A DNA stretch of 64,000 nt from Pseudoluteimonas sp047602125 (GCA_047602125.1 JASGIB010000001.1:1674001-1738000), one strand, 5' to 3'. Counted from the first letter of the stretch, positions 1-9,148 are shown. Notes: a model not told the origin generated them from the letters alone. Program-made: numbers and translations.

Positions 1-636
1 TCCTACCTGGTGGCGATCCGCCAGAACGCGACGTTCGTGGATTGGGCGTGGCTGTCGTACTGGGGCGTGTATTTCTTCGTGGCTGGCCGCTTCCTGCTGG
101 GCGCCTGGGCGGGTCGCAAGCAGTTGCTGCAGGATCCTGGCTCGCATCGCAGGCTGTTCAGGCGTCTGTGCATTGGCGGATTGCTGGCCGGGCTGTCGAT
201 CACCGCGCTGGGGGAATTCGCCTTGCCGGACGATTTTTCGCCGGATGCCTACGGCCCCGTCGTGACATTCTGCATCCGCGCCTTCCTGCGGATCGGCTCG
301 CTCGCGCTGGCGACGGGATACGCGGCCGGGTTCGCGCTGCTGTACCTGCGTCCAGACTGGCGAAAGTGGCTGGATATGTTCGCGCCGGTCGGGCGCATGG
401 CCCTGAGCAATTACCTGGCGCAGACCATCGTGTGCACGACGGTGTTCTATGGCTTCGGATTCGGCATCGGGCCGCACTACGGATACGCGGGGTGGCTGCT
501 GGCCTGGGCGATCCTGTTCGGCGCGCAGATCGCCTTCAGCCATTGGTGGCTGGCGCGCTTCCGCTTCGGCCCGGCGGAATGGCTGTGGCGCACGTTGACC
601 TATGGGCGGCCGCAGCCGATGCGTCGCGGCGCCTGA
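1..636 (+). CDS. DUF418 (YeiB-type) membrane protein, C-terminal part
   Basis: This is the 3' part of a gene that enters the window in frame from upstream; 211 residues are visible. It shows about five hydrophobic segments, and its end (a GP-EWLWR-LTYG type motif just before the C-terminus) is the characteristic close of the DUF418 family, predicted inner-membrane proteins related to YeiB. The role of the family is poorly known; a transport function has been suggested. A GTG at position 10 could be read as a start, but the frame is open to the window edge and the family is about 380-400 residues long, so I treat it as truncated by the window. Assignment to the family is fairly safe, function is not. 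Confidence 0.8.
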   Translation, partial: SYLVAIRQNATFVDWAWLSYWGVYFFVAGRFLLGAWAGRKQLLQDPGSHRRLFRRLCIGGLLAGLSITALGEFALPDDFSPDAYGPVVTFCIRAFLRIGSLALATGYAAGFALLYLRPDWRKWLDMFAPVGRMALSNYLAQTIVCTTVFYGFGFGIGPHYGYAGWLLAWAILFGAQIAFSHWWLARFRFGPAEWLWRTLTYGRPQPMRRGA

Positions 637-745
637 GCCGAAACGCTAGGGCCGCAAACGCGACTGCAGCAGCGCGCGCAATTGCTGCAGTTGAATTCGT
701 GACACGGTGTCTCCATCCCTGTCTCGGGATACGGAAAGGCATTAC

Positions 746-1582
746 ATGCGAATGTTAAAGGCCTTGGTCGCCATTCTGCTGCTAGTAGTCTCGGTCACGT
801 GTTCGGCACGCGATGACGGCATCATGCAGGCCGCAAATCAGATCGAAGTGGCCGCCGGCAAGCATCGCGTGATCGTGCTCGGCGAGACCCATGGCACTCG
901 CGAAATCCCGCGGCTTGCGGCGACATTGGCGCAGCATTACGCGGAGCAGGGGCCGTTATTGCTGGCGATCGAGATCTCGACGCAGGAGCTCGCGCCGTTG
1001 CGGGATTACCTCCGAGCGCCTGACGACCGCCTGCGGAATTCGTTGCGACGCGGTGCTGGTTGGACGATTCCGGTTCAGAGAAACGATGGCCGGCGTTCGG
1101 AACAGATGATCGGGCTAATCGAGGCGATGAGGAAACTCCATGCGCGAGGCAGGGATGTCGCCATTCTTCCCTTCGATTCGGACGCAGGTGATGGCGATGC
1201 ACGACTCCGCGATAAAGCAATGGCCGCAACCCTGCGCAAGGCTTATGTCGCACTACCGGCCAACGCTCGGCTGCTCGTATTGACTGGAAATGTGCATGCG
1301 ATGCGCGTCCAAACCGTATTCTGTGCTGCATGCCAACGGCCGATGACGAGCCACCTGGTCGATCTGCATCCCTATTCGATTCGCATCGACGCGAATGCGG
1401 GACAGGCTTGGATGTGCCAAGGCGTTGAATGCGGCCCGCACGCCATCGGCCATCCCTTTGCACAACCCGGATCGCAGAGCAACGAACCTGATCGTGTGTA
1501 CGACTACGAGGCGATCCTTCCGCGCTTCACTCCGGCGACGCCCATTCGACCTGACTCGCGTGCAGCGCAGGCGAATCGTTAA
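746..1582 (+). CDS. exported ChaN/EreA-like superfamily protein
   Basis: A 278-residue protein starting with a hydrophobic signal (residues 3-20, ending CSA, possibly a lipobox-like VTCS) at the ATG preceded by GGAAAGG with 6-base spacing. A longer in-frame start at 707 lacks this context. The core has GETHGTRE near residue 50 and LVLTGNVHAMR near residue 183, the paired motifs of the ChaN haem-binding/TIKI/erythromycin-esterase-like fold. ChaN homologues are iron-regulated haem-binding lipoproteins, so the nearby siderophore operon is suggestive, but substrate is unknown. Its TAA overlaps the dnaG stop codon tail to tail by four bases. Confidence 0.7.
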   Translation: MRMLKALVAILLLVVSVTCSARDDGIMQAANQIEVAAGKHRVIVLGETHGTREIPRLAATLAQHYAEQGPLLLAIEISTQELAPLRDYLRAPDDRLRNSLRRGAGWTIPVQRNDGRRSEQMIGLIEAMRKLHARGRDVAILPFDSDAGDGDARLRDKAMAATLRKAYVALPANARLLVLTGNVHAMRVQTVFCAACQRPMTSHLVDLHPYSIRIDANAGQAWMCQGVECGPHAIGHPFAQPGSQSNEPDRVYDYEAILPRFTPATPIRPDSRAAQANR

Positions 1583-3300
1583 CGCTGAAGTCGCGACTGC
1601 AGCAAGGCCCGCAGTTCGTATTTTTCCGCTTCGTCGAGCTCGGAGATCCTTGATTGAAGCTCTTCCCGGCGTTGCTTCAATCCTTCGTCGTCAAGTCGGC
1701 TAATGCTCTCTAGGAAAACCTGGCGAAGCGTGGCCTCTTCGCCGGGAAGTTCCATAGCAGCCAGCTTTTGCAACGCCGCGGATTCGTCGCGGTCCGCGAA
1801 ATGCTCCAGCAGTGCACCAGTTCCGATGTCGGGCCGTTCGCGCACGAGCAACACCAGTTCGTGCAGAAGTTCGATGCCGGGTTGACGCGCTTTCGAAAAG
1901 CGATCCGGCGGCTGCAATTCCAATGCGAAGGCAGGTCGGTACAACAGATGCTGGATCGCGCTGCGCACCAGGCTGGGTTTCTGCGCCGGAGCCGAACCGC
2001 CGCGCGGGCGTTGCATCGGCACGTGCACCTGCGGCGCGCTGGCGCGCGCGCCGACGCCGGTGAGTTCGACCAGGCGCTGCTGCATCAGGTCGCCGAACGC
2101 GCCATCGGGGATCTGCGCGAGCAAAGGCTTGCAGCGTTCGGCCAGCCGCGCCTTGCCGTCGAGGCTGGACAGGTTCACGTCGGTCGACATCTGCGCGAAG
2201 AAGAATTCCGACAGAGGCGTCGCCGCATGCAGGTGCGCATCGAAGCCGGCGATGCCTTCCCTGCGCACCAGCGTGTCCGGGTCCTCGCCTTCGGGCAGGA
2301 ACAGGAAGAAGGCCTGGCGCCCGTCCTTCATGCGCGGCAGCACCGATTCCAGCGCCTTCCACGCCGCTTGGCGTCCGGCGCGGTCGCCGTCGAAGCAGAA
2401 ATACACGTCGGGTGCGTTGCGGAACAGCAGTTCCGCGTGTTCGGGCGTGGTCGCGGTGCCGAGCGTGGCCACCGCCTGCGACACGCCGTATTGCGCCAGC
2501 GCGACCACGTCCATGTAGCCCTCGACCACGATCAGGCGTTCGAGCTTCGCGTTCGCCTGCTTCGCCTGCCACAGGCCGTACAACTCGCGCCCCTTGTGGA
2601 ACAGCGCGGTTTCCGGCGAATTGAGGTACTTCGGCGAATCCTCGGGATCGATCACCCGGCCGCCGAAGGCGATGACGCGGCCGCGGCGGTCGTGGATCGG
2701 GAACATCAGGCGGTCGCGGAACTTGTCGTAGACGTGGCCCTTGTCGTTCTTCGAGAACAGGCCGGCGCGTTCCAGCAACTGCATGCGCCGCGGATCGGTG
2801 CCGAGCGCATCGCGCAGCGCGGAGAAACCATCCGGCGCGTAGCCGATGCCGAAGCGTTCGACGATCTGCGCGTCGATGCCGCGCTTTTCGACGTAGGCGC
2901 GCGCCTTGTCGCTTTGCGCGAGCTGGCGGCGGAAGAACGCCGACGCCGCGTCCAGCGCGGAGAAGATGTCGCGGGTATCGCCGTTCTCGTTGCGCTGGCG
3001 GGTGTCGCGCGGCACTTCCAGCCCGGCGCGCTTGGCCAGTTCGTCGACCGCATCGAGGAACTCGAGCCGGTCGTAGTTCATCAGGAACGAGATCGCGGTG
3101 CCGTGCGCGCCGCAGCCGAAGCAGTGGTAGAACTGCTTGGTCGGCGAGACCGTGAACGAGGGCGAACGCTCGTCGTGGAACGGACAGCGCGCGGAGTATT
3201 CGCGGCCCTGCTTCTTCAGCGGCACCCGCGCGCCGACGACCTCGACGATGTCCGATCGCGCGAGCAGTTCGTCGATGAAGGCGTCGGGGATGCGGGCCAT
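1579..3300 (-). CDS. dnaG: DNA primase DnaG
   Basis: A 573-residue primase that makes RNA primers for lagging-strand and restart synthesis and works with DnaB helicase. The N-terminal zinc finger is visible (C39, H42, C60, C63), followed by the RNA-polymerase domain and the TOPRIM acids E260 (VVEGYMD) and D304/D306 (FDGDRAG). The C-terminal helicase-binding domain is of normal length. ATG start matches the family's MARIPD-FIDELL opening. In many relatives dnaG sits between yqeY/rpsU and rpoD; here about 5 kb of other genes separates it from yqeY, and a convergent gene, not rpoD, follows. Confidence 0.98.
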   Translation of the reverse strand: MARIPDAFIDELLARSDIVEVVGARVPLKKQGREYSARCPFHDERSPSFTVSPTKQFYHCFGCGAHGTAISFLMNYDRLEFLDAVDELAKRAGLEVPRDTRQRNENGDTRDIFSALDAASAFFRRQLAQSDKARAYVEKRGIDAQIVERFGIGYAPDGFSALRDALGTDPRRMQLLERAGLFSKNDKGHVYDKFRDRLMFPIHDRRGRVIAFGGRVIDPEDSPKYLNSPETALFHKGRELYGLWQAKQANAKLERLIVVEGYMDVVALAQYGVSQAVATLGTATTPEHAELLFRNAPDVYFCFDGDRAGRQAAWKALESVLPRMKDGRQAFFLFLPEGEDPDTLVRREGIAGFDAHLHAATPLSEFFFAQMSTDVNLSSLDGKARLAERCKPLLAQIPDGAFGDLMQQRLVELTGVGARASAPQVHVPMQRPRGGSAPAQKPSLVRSAIQHLLYRPAFALELQPPDRFSKARQPGIELLHELVLLVRERPDIGTGALLEHFADRDESAALQKLAAMELPGEEATLRQVFLESISRLDDEGLKQRREELQSRISELDEAEKYELRALLQSRLQR

Positions 3301-3337
3301 GCGCGCAGTTTAAGCCGCGGCCGCCGCCCGGTTGCCG

Positions 3338-3682
3338 TCAGCGCCTTGCCGGCGCGGATCCACGCACCCACGGCGCCAGCCAGCGCAGCCAGCGCGGGCG
3401 CGATGCGAGCAGGAAGGCGACCAGCAAGGCCGCACCGGACAACACCATCACCCAGACCAGTACCGCCATCGAGGCGTGGTCCGCGCACAGGCACAGCGCC
3501 AGCGCGAGGACGATGCCGGCGCTGCCGAGCCATCTCAACGCGCGCAGCGCGGCGCCATCCGGGGCATGGCCCCAGGCTTGCGCCGCATGCACGGGCATCG
3601 ACAAGGCCAGCCAGCCCATGCCGGCGATGCCGGCCAGCAGCGCGGCCAGCAGGATCCAGCCCGCGGAAACGTGTTCAACCAT
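3338..3682 (-). CDS. DUF3325 small membrane protein of siderophore operon
   Basis: A 114-residue protein with three or four hydrophobic segments and a basic C-terminus. It closes the minus-strand operon TonB receptor - DUF3649 - PepSY - DUF3325, a recurrent cassette for ferric-siderophore use in pseudomonads and xanthomonads. The start chosen is the ATG at 3682, which has an AGGGGC ribosome site and overlaps the preceding PepSY gene by eight bases; an upstream in-frame ATG at 3697 lies deeper inside PepSY. The molecular role of DUF3325 is unknown; family assignment rests on size, topology and context. Confidence 0.65.
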   Translation of the reverse strand: MVEHVSAGWILLAALLAGIAGMGWLALSMPVHAAQAWGHAPDGAALRALRWLGSAGIVLALALCLCADHASMAVLVWVMVLSGAALLVAFLLASRPRWLRWLAPWVRGSAPARR

Positions 3683-5342
3683 GCATCGCCCCTGCATCCA
3701 GGGCGAGGCGGTCGTCGACGGCGACGCGACGCCCCAGCCTGCGGGCGACGACGAGCGCGATCGCGGCCACCGCCAGCAGCGAAAAGTCGATGCCGGCGAC
3801 CGGCCAGTAGCGCGTGGCCAACGTGCGCAGCAGGTGGTCGCCGGTGGTGATCCAGTTCAGCAGCACCGCGGCCAACGCCAGCGCGGCGATCGCGCCGCAT
3901 TGCTCGCGCCATGCGGGATTCGGCGAGCCCTGCGCGACCGGCGCGCTGCGCCAGGCCGCGTGCAACAACGCCAGCACCCACGTGCCCCAGAACGCGTAGC
4001 GCTCCCAGTCGCCGCGCGCGGGCAGGCTCTCGGGCAGCAGGCGGTTGGCGACCAGGATGCCCAGCGTGGCCAGCACCATGCCGGTCACCGACGCGACGGC
4101 CAGCGCATCGACCGCGCGCGCGCCCTGGCTGCCCTGCTTCGCGTGCTGGCGCTTGCGCTTCTCGACGAAGAACAGGAAGCCGGTCGCGATGCACGCCGCG
4201 CCTGCCAGCCCGCCCAGCATATACAGCCAGCGCAACAGCCAGTGGCGGAATTGCTGCAGGTGAAGGCCGGTGAGGAATTCGCTGACGTTGCCGGTCGCCG
4301 TCGCGGGCGGATCCTCGTGGATCAGCTTGCCGGTCGGCGCGCTGAAGTGGATGCCTTCGCCGAGCAGCGCGACGCGGTCGGTGCCGGCGCGATACACGCT
4401 GACGGTGCCGTTGGCATCGCCCACGTGGGATAGTTCGACGTAGCCGACTTCGCCCGCCTCGCCCTTCTCGCGCCAGCGGCGCTGCGCCTCGGCCACCATC
4501 GCATCGACGTTCGCCAAGCCCGCGCGCACGCCGGCGCGGTCGTGCGGTAATCCGGTTTCGCGCGCTTCCGCCTGTTCGTGCAGTTCGTGCAGGCCGTGCA
4601 ACTGGGTCTCGCCCAGCGGGAAGTAGTAGGTGCTGGCGAAGATCAGCAGGCCGGTGAAGGCGAAGAAGAAGTGGAACGGCAGCGCCACCACGCCGGTGAG
4701 GTTGTGCAGGTCCAGCACGCTGCGCAGGCGCGCCTTGCCGGGGCGGAAGGTGAAGAATTCGCGGAACAGCTTGCGATGCATCACCACGCCGCTGACCAGC
4801 GCGGCCAGCATCACCAGCGCGGAGAAACCGACGATGCAGATGCCCAGGTTCTTCCAGTCCAGGGTCAGGCCGTAATGCATCGGGTAGAAGAAACCGCTGC
4901 CGATCTTCAGCTGGTCGTGCGGCAACAGCCTGCCATCGCGTGGGTCGATGGTCGCGTCCGCCCAGATCAGTTCCTCCGGATCGCGCGCGTGCGGCACTTC
5001 GTAGCCGGCATACAGTTCCACCACCGGGTCGCGGTGGGTGGTGTAGGCGCTCCATTCGTCGACGGTGTCGTAGCGCTGCGGCATCGGCCCGTCGACGCGC
5101 GGACGCATCGCCTCGATGGCCTGCGCGTCGGGCTGCATGCGTTCGAACGCGGGGCGCAGCACCTTCTCGAACGAGGGCATCGGCTGCGGTTCGAAGCGCG
5201 TGGCGGGAACCGCCCAGCGATCGAACTCGCGGTCGAACACCGACAGCGCACCGAAGAAGAACGCCGCCATCAGCACGAAGCCCAGCACCAGGCCGAACCA
5301 GGTGTGCACCCACGCCATCGCTTGCCGGAATCCCTGGAACAC
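3675..5342 (-). CDS. PepSY-associated TM-helix protein (siderophore reductase-like)
   Basis: A 555-residue inner-membrane protein opening with the PepSY_TM signature (MAWVHTWFGLVLG, helix, then FDREFDRW) and containing further helices, large periplasmic PepSY-type segments and the LHNLTGVV motif. Proteins of this type (for example FsrB/FoxB-like) reduce or help release iron from siderophores at the inner membrane. The GTG start at 5342 is chosen because GAGGAGG lies six bases upstream, right after the DUF3649 stop; the open frame runs further upstream inside the preceding gene without support. Second to last gene of the uptake operon. Confidence 0.85.
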   Translation of the reverse strand: MFQGFRQAMAWVHTWFGLVLGFVLMAAFFFGALSVFDREFDRWAVPATRFEPQPMPSFEKVLRPAFERMQPDAQAIEAMRPRVDGPMPQRYDTVDEWSAYTTHRDPVVELYAGYEVPHARDPEELIWADATIDPRDGRLLPHDQLKIGSGFFYPMHYGLTLDWKNLGICIVGFSALVMLAALVSGVVMHRKLFREFFTFRPGKARLRSVLDLHNLTGVVALPFHFFFAFTGLLIFASTYYFPLGETQLHGLHELHEQAEARETGLPHDRAGVRAGLANVDAMVAEAQRRWREKGEAGEVGYVELSHVGDANGTVSVYRAGTDRVALLGEGIHFSAPTGKLIHEDPPATATGNVSEFLTGLHLQQFRHWLLRWLYMLGGLAGAACIATGFLFFVEKRKRQHAKQGSQGARAVDALAVASVTGMVLATLGILVANRLLPESLPARGDWERYAFWGTWVLALLHAAWRSAPVAQGSPNPAWREQCGAIAALALAAVLLNWITTGDHLLRTLATRYWPVAGIDFSLLAVAAIALVVARRLGRRVAVDDRLALDAGAMHG

Positions 5343-5353
5343 GTGTCGCCTCC

Positions 5354-5665
5354 TCAGGCCAGCAACGATTGCACCAGCGAACCGATGCCGGCGAACACCG
5401 CGCCGCCACCGAACAGCACCGCCCACACCAGCGAAATGCGTCGCGCGGCGAACGCCCACAGGAACGCGACCAGGAACGCCAGCACGCCGAACGCCGTGGC
5501 GAGGAACTCGGCGTCGTGGAATTCCATGCCCGCGGCGAACAGCAGGCTCATGCCCGCTGCGATGAGTCCCCAGGCGAAGGCATAGCCGCCCACCATCGCG
5601 GCGACGATGCGCGCCGCCAGGCGCAGGGCGCCGGAGGCTGGGGGCTTGGCATGCGCGCGGGACAT
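5354..5665 (-). CDS. DUF3649 small membrane protein
   Basis: A 103-residue protein with three hydrophobic segments, matching the DUF3649 family that accompanies PepSY proteins in iron-uptake operons. The ATG at 5665 lies 11 bases after the stop of the TonB receptor gene; an upstream in-frame start would lie inside the receptor gene. It is followed after 11 bases by the PepSY gene, whose ribosome site overlaps its stop, suggesting translational coupling. Function within the complex is unknown; a role in assembly or iron release at the inner membrane is inference from context only. Confidence 0.75.
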   Translation of the reverse strand: MSRAHAKPPASGALRLAARIVAAMVGGYAFAWGLIAAGMSLLFAAGMEFHDAEFLATAFGVLAFLVAFLWAFAARRISLVWAVLFGGGAVFAGIGSLVQSLLA

Positions 5666-5676
5666 GGCGTCGCGGG

Positions 5677-7860
5677 TCAGAACTTCCAGTCCAGGCTCAG
5701 CGTGTAATTGCGCGGCGCACCGTAGTAACCGACGTAATACATGCTCGTGAGGTATTTCTTGTCGGTGATGTTGTCGATGTTGGCGCGCAACGACACCTTG
5801 TCGTTGAAGCTCCACTCGCCGAACACGTTGGCCACCGCGTAGGGCTGCTGGTGGATCAGCGCGATGCCGCCATCATCCCAGTTCGCGGTCTTGCTCTGCC
5901 AGCGGCCGCTGACGCCCAGGCGCAGCGCCGGCAGCGCCGACAGCTTGGCGCTGAGCGCGAGGTTGGCGGTGTGGCGCGGGACCCACGGATAGCTGTCGTT
6001 GCCGTCGGCGCCGTCCAGCTGCAGCGAGGTATAGCCGAAGACCAGGTCGACGTTGTCGTTCAACTTGCCGGTGGCTTCGAACTCGACGCCCTTCGATTCG
6101 ACATCGCGTCCCTCGTAGTACCAGGTGAGGTCTTCGGTGACGCCGGCCAGGGTGGCGAGGTTCTGCTGCTTGGCCGAGAACGCGGCCAGCGACGTCAGCA
6201 GCCGTCCGTCGAACCAGGTCGCCTTGACGCCCAGTTCGGTGTTCACGCCCTTGGTCGGATCGAGCAGGTGCAGGTTGATGTCGGTCTGGTCCTGCGGCTG
6301 GTAGATGTCCGAGTAGCTGGCGTAGGCGAGGATGTTGTCGGTGATGTCGAAGGTCAGGCCGGCATAGGGACTGAACTTGCTTTCGGTCTGCGAATAGACC
6401 TCGCCCCAGGAGCTGCTGCCCTCGCGGTGGTAGCGCGCCTGGTTGAAGCCGACGATGGCCTTGAAGCGATCGGTGAACGCGAACCGCGCCGCGCCGTAGA
6501 TGCGGCGCAGGGTCTGGTCGCCTTCCTCGTAGACGTAGCGCGGTCCCCAAATCGGCTCGGGGATCACGTTGCCCGGGTAGGGGAAGGCGGGCATCGGCGC
6601 GTACGGATCGGGATCGCCCGCGTCCACGTCGTTGATCACGTCCCACGTGTCGGTGTGCCCCGAACTTTTCGCCTGCGCAACGCCCAGCACCACGTCGTGT
6701 TCGCGGCCGAAGGCCTGGAAATGGCCGGTCAGCGAGACATCGACATGGTGCGAGACGGCATGGTCCGCGTAGCGACCCGGCGAAGCGGTGATGCCTTCGT
6801 GGGTGACCGGGTCCAGGCCTTCCTGGTTCCATGCGTAGAACAGCTTTTCATCGCCGTCGGAGTCGCGGTAGTTGTAGGTTTCCTTGAGCGTCCAGTTCGC
6901 GCCCAGCGCGTGGCTGAGTTCGACGAACGCGCTCTTGTCCTCGGTGTTCCAGTAGGACCAGTCCTGCGCGGTGGTCGAACTGCGCGGGAACTCGGCCTGG
7001 GTGCCATCGTTGTTGGCCAGCGCCAAGCCACCCCACATGGCGCCGTCGCTGTTCGCCTTCTGGTACGTGTAGCCGAACGTCAGCGTGGTGTTGTCGCCGA
7101 TCTGGCCGTCGATCACGCCGTAGGCGAGGCTGCGGTCGTCGTGCAGCAGGTCGATGTACGAATCGCCGTCCTGGTAGGCGGCGACGAAGCGCCCGGCCCA
7201 GCGGCCGTCCTTGCTGAGCGGCGTCGAATAGTCGGCTTCGATGCGCTTCGTGTTCCACGAACCGTAGCTGATGCCGAACGAACCCTGCTCGTCGTTGGTC
7301 GGGCGCTTGCGCACGTAATTGATCGTGCCCGAGGCGTTGCCCACGCCGGTGAGCAGGCCATTGGCGCCGCGGATCACCTCCACCTTGTCGTAGGCGAAGG
7401 AATCGATCGCGCCGACGACCACGCCCCAGTTGTTGGGCATGCCGACGCCGTCGATCTGCGTGCTCAGGATGTCGAAGCCGCGCGCCATGTAGTAGGTGCG
7501 GTTGGTCTCGGCGTCTTCCACGTTCAGGCCGGTCGCCAGTTGCAGCGCATCGTTGACGCTGGTGGCGCCGAAGTCGCGCATCTGCCCGTCGCTGACCACG
7601 CTGATCGATTGCGGTGTGTCCTTGATCGCGAGGTCGAGGTTGGTCGCGCCGTTGCTGACGCGCCCGGCGCGCTGGGCGGTGACCAGGATCGCGTCGAGTG
7701 CGGTGGCATCGTCCGATTGCGTGGTGGTTTCCGCCCCCTGGGCCTGTTGCTGCGCAACGGTGGCGTCCTGGGCGTGTGCCTGGCAGGCGATCAGCAGGCC
7801 GGCGGCCAGCAGGGACAGATGCGGGAGGCCGGCGTGGCGGCGCGGGATGGGGTTCGGCAC
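5677..7860 (-). CDS. TonB-dependent ferric-siderophore receptor
   Basis: A receptor of about 727 residues of the FpvA/FhuE/FoxA type: signal peptide ending AHAQ, a TonB-box-like stretch (ALDAILVTAQ), a plug domain with the typical TPQSISVV and ALQLATGLNV segments, then a beta-barrel ending in a C-terminal Phe (LSLDWKF). No extra N-terminal STN signalling domain is seen and no sigma/anti-sigma pair is adjacent. Start is uncertain: the GTG at 7860 gives a clean signal peptide but weak ribosome site; ATG at 7920 is an alternative. It heads the DUF3649-PepSY-DUF3325 operon. The exact siderophore cannot be read from sequence. Confidence 0.92.
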   Translation of the reverse strand: MPNPIPRRHAGLPHLSLLAAGLLIACQAHAQDATVAQQQAQGAETTTQSDDATALDAILVTAQRAGRVSNGATNLDLAIKDTPQSISVVSDGQMRDFGATSVNDALQLATGLNVEDAETNRTYYMARGFDILSTQIDGVGMPNNWGVVVGAIDSFAYDKVEVIRGANGLLTGVGNASGTINYVRKRPTNDEQGSFGISYGSWNTKRIEADYSTPLSKDGRWAGRFVAAYQDGDSYIDLLHDDRSLAYGVIDGQIGDNTTLTFGYTYQKANSDGAMWGGLALANNDGTQAEFPRSSTTAQDWSYWNTEDKSAFVELSHALGANWTLKETYNYRDSDGDEKLFYAWNQEGLDPVTHEGITASPGRYADHAVSHHVDVSLTGHFQAFGREHDVVLGVAQAKSSGHTDTWDVINDVDAGDPDPYAPMPAFPYPGNVIPEPIWGPRYVYEEGDQTLRRIYGAARFAFTDRFKAIVGFNQARYHREGSSSWGEVYSQTESKFSPYAGLTFDITDNILAYASYSDIYQPQDQTDINLHLLDPTKGVNTELGVKATWFDGRLLTSLAAFSAKQQNLATLAGVTEDLTWYYEGRDVESKGVEFEATGKLNDNVDLVFGYTSLQLDGADGNDSYPWVPRHTANLALSAKLSALPALRLGVSGRWQSKTANWDDGGIALIHQQPYAVANVFGEWSFNDKVSLRANIDNITDKKYLTSMYYVGYYGAPRNYTLSLDWKF

Positions 7861-7927
7861 GGGAAAGGGTCCGGATGGCGGTTTGGGACGCGACCAGGTA
7901 CAGGCGTCCGACCACGCCATTTTAGAT

Positions 7928-7946
7928 GCAAACAATTCTCATTTCA
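7928..7946 (-). promoter_or_regulatory. possible Fur box upstream of siderophore receptor
   Basis: Read on the minus strand this 19-mer (TGAAATGAGAATTGTTTGC) matches the classic Fur consensus at about 11 of 19 positions, including AATGA-AAT, and is flanked by an imperfect inverted repeat (ATG-AAA ... TTT-CAT). It lies just upstream of the receptor gene, where iron repression is expected. The match is moderate and the site is close to one candidate start codon, so the call is tentative. Confidence 0.45.
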
Positions 7947-7985
7947 TCCCGGATGCGCAAGGCACCGGGCTTCCGGCCTCGATTC

Positions 7986-8483
7986 CTACAAGGCGTCGTG
8001 CGATGCCAGCGCGTGCAGGGCATCGCCTTCGAGCCGTTGCACGGTCCATTCGTCCATGCCGACCGCGCCGAGCCTGCGATAGAACGCGATCGACGGTTCG
8101 TTCCAGTCGAGCACGCTCCATTCGAAGCGGCCGCAGTCGCGCTGCACCGCGATCCGCGCCAGCGCCGCCATCAGGTGCTTGCCGAGGCCGAGGCCGCGGA
8201 AGGCCGGGCGCACGAACAGGTCCTCGAGGTAGAGCCCGCGCTTGCCGAGGAAGGTGCTGAAGTTGTGGAAGAACAGGGCGAAGCCGGCGGGTTCGCCATC
8301 GGCTTCGGCGATCAGCACTTCCGCCGCCGGGCGTTCGCCGAAGAGTTGCTCGCGCAGGCCTGCTTCGGTCGCGACCGCCGCGTCGGCGAGCCTTTCGTAT
8401 TCGGCGAGTTCGCGGATCAATTGCGCGATCAGCGCCACGTCGTCGGCAGTGGCGGGGCGGATGGTGACGAGGATATCGGTCAT
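7986..8483 (-). CDS. GNAT-family N-acetyltransferase (diamine acetyltransferase-like)
   Basis: A 165-residue single-domain acetyltransferase. The acetyl-CoA loop is seen as RGLGLGKHLM near residue 95-105 after LYLEDLFVRPAFRG, and WNEPSIAFYRRLGA is the usual C-terminal helix. The pattern FHNFSTFLGKRGLYLEDLFV resembles the spermidine/spermine and thialysine acetyltransferases, so a small amine substrate is plausible, but substrate cannot be assigned. It stands between yqeY and the siderophore operon, separated from yqeY by two palindromes, and so is probably transcribed separately. Confidence 0.9.
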   Translation of the reverse strand: MTDILVTIRPATADDVALIAQLIRELAEYERLADAAVATEAGLREQLFGERPAAEVLIAEADGEPAGFALFFHNFSTFLGKRGLYLEDLFVRPAFRGLGLGKHLMAALARIAVQRDCGRFEWSVLDWNEPSIAFYRRLGAVGMDEWTVQRLEGDALHALASHDAL

Positions 8484-8498
8484 GGCGATCCTGCTAAG

Positions 8499-8604
8499 CC
8501 CTCCCCTTCAAGGGGAGGGTTGGGGTCGCGTCTGATATTCGAACAGTCGAATGGCATGACCCTGAGCACCATCCCCATCCCGGCCTTCCCCTTGAAGGGG
8601 AAGG
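8499..8604. repeat. paired G/C-rich palindromes (REP/BIME-like)
   Basis: Two near-perfect 21-base palindromes of the same architecture (arms CCCTCCCCTT and CCTTCCCCTT around a single central base) lie 64 bases apart between the GNAT and yqeY genes. They lack T-runs, so are not typical terminators. Similar elements occur at 34.2, 39.4 and 62.6 kb. Confidence 0.7.
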
Positions 8605-8612
8605 AGGAAAGC

Positions 8613-9065
8613 TCAGCCCGCGAGGCGCTGCTTCACCAGCTTCGACACTTCTCCCATGTCCGCCTTGCCGGCGAGCGCGGGCTTGAGCACGCCCATCAGC
8701 TTGCCAATGTCGGCCGGGCCGCTGGCGCCGGTGGCGGCGATGGCCTTGTCGATCTCGGCCAGGATCTCGCCTTCGCCAAGCTTGGCCGGCAGGTAGTGTT
8801 CGATGATCGCCATTTCGTCGCGCTCGATGCCGGCGAGGTCGTCGCGGCCGGCCGCATCGAACTGGCTGATCGAATCGCGGCGCTGCTTGACCATCTTCTC
8901 GAGCACGGCCAGCACCGCGGCGTCGTCCAGCTCGATGCGCTCGTCGACCTCGCGCTGCTTGATCGCGGCGTTGATCAGGCGAATCACGCCGAGGCGGGTC
9001 TTGTCGCCGGACTTCATCGCGGCCTTCATGTCGTCGGTGAGCTGGGTCTTGAGGCTCATGGCCAT
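8613..9065 (-). CDS. yqeY: GatB/YqeY domain protein
   Basis: A 150-residue helical protein of the YqeY family, related to the tRNA-binding tail of the GatB amidotransferase subunit; its function is unproven, though a role with tRNA or stress tolerance is suspected. The start MSLKTQLTDDMK-AMK and the repeated KPAL--KADM motif are typical. An in-frame ATG six bases upstream (MAMSLK) is annotated as the start. It lies directly downstream of rpsU, the usual partner order rpsU-yqeY-dnaG, with a hairpin attenuator between them. Confidence 0.93.
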   Translation of the reverse strand: MAMSLKTQLTDDMKAAMKSGDKTRLGVIRLINAAIKQREVDERIELDDAAVLAVLEKMVKQRRDSISQFDAAGRDDLAGIERDEMAIIEHYLPAKLGEGEILAEIDKAIAATGASGPADIGKLMGVLKPALAGKADMGEVSKLVKQRLAG

Positions 9066-9094
9066 CTCCGTGGGAATCGGGGATACAGAAACGC

Positions 9095-9126
9095 AAAAAG
9101 CCGGCGACGCATGGCGCGGCCGGCTT
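9095..9126 (-). terminator. terminator/attenuator between rpsU and yqeY
   Basis: On the minus strand AAGCCGGC pairs with GCCGGCTT across a 12-base loop and runs into TTTTT. It sits 23 bases after the rpsU stop, so it would let rpsU be expressed above yqeY. Confidence 0.7.
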
Positions 9127-9148
9127 CTTGGTATCGCGACAACCGCGC

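Noticed and set aside
1768..3810. A 680-codon open frame on the plus strand
   Set aside because: It mirrors dnaG and DUF3325 on the other strand and has shadow composition; dnaG motifs are clear.
5851..8082. A 743-codon plus-strand frame
   Set aside because: Antisense to the siderophore receptor, whose plug and barrel motifs are intact; composition is typical of a shadow frame.
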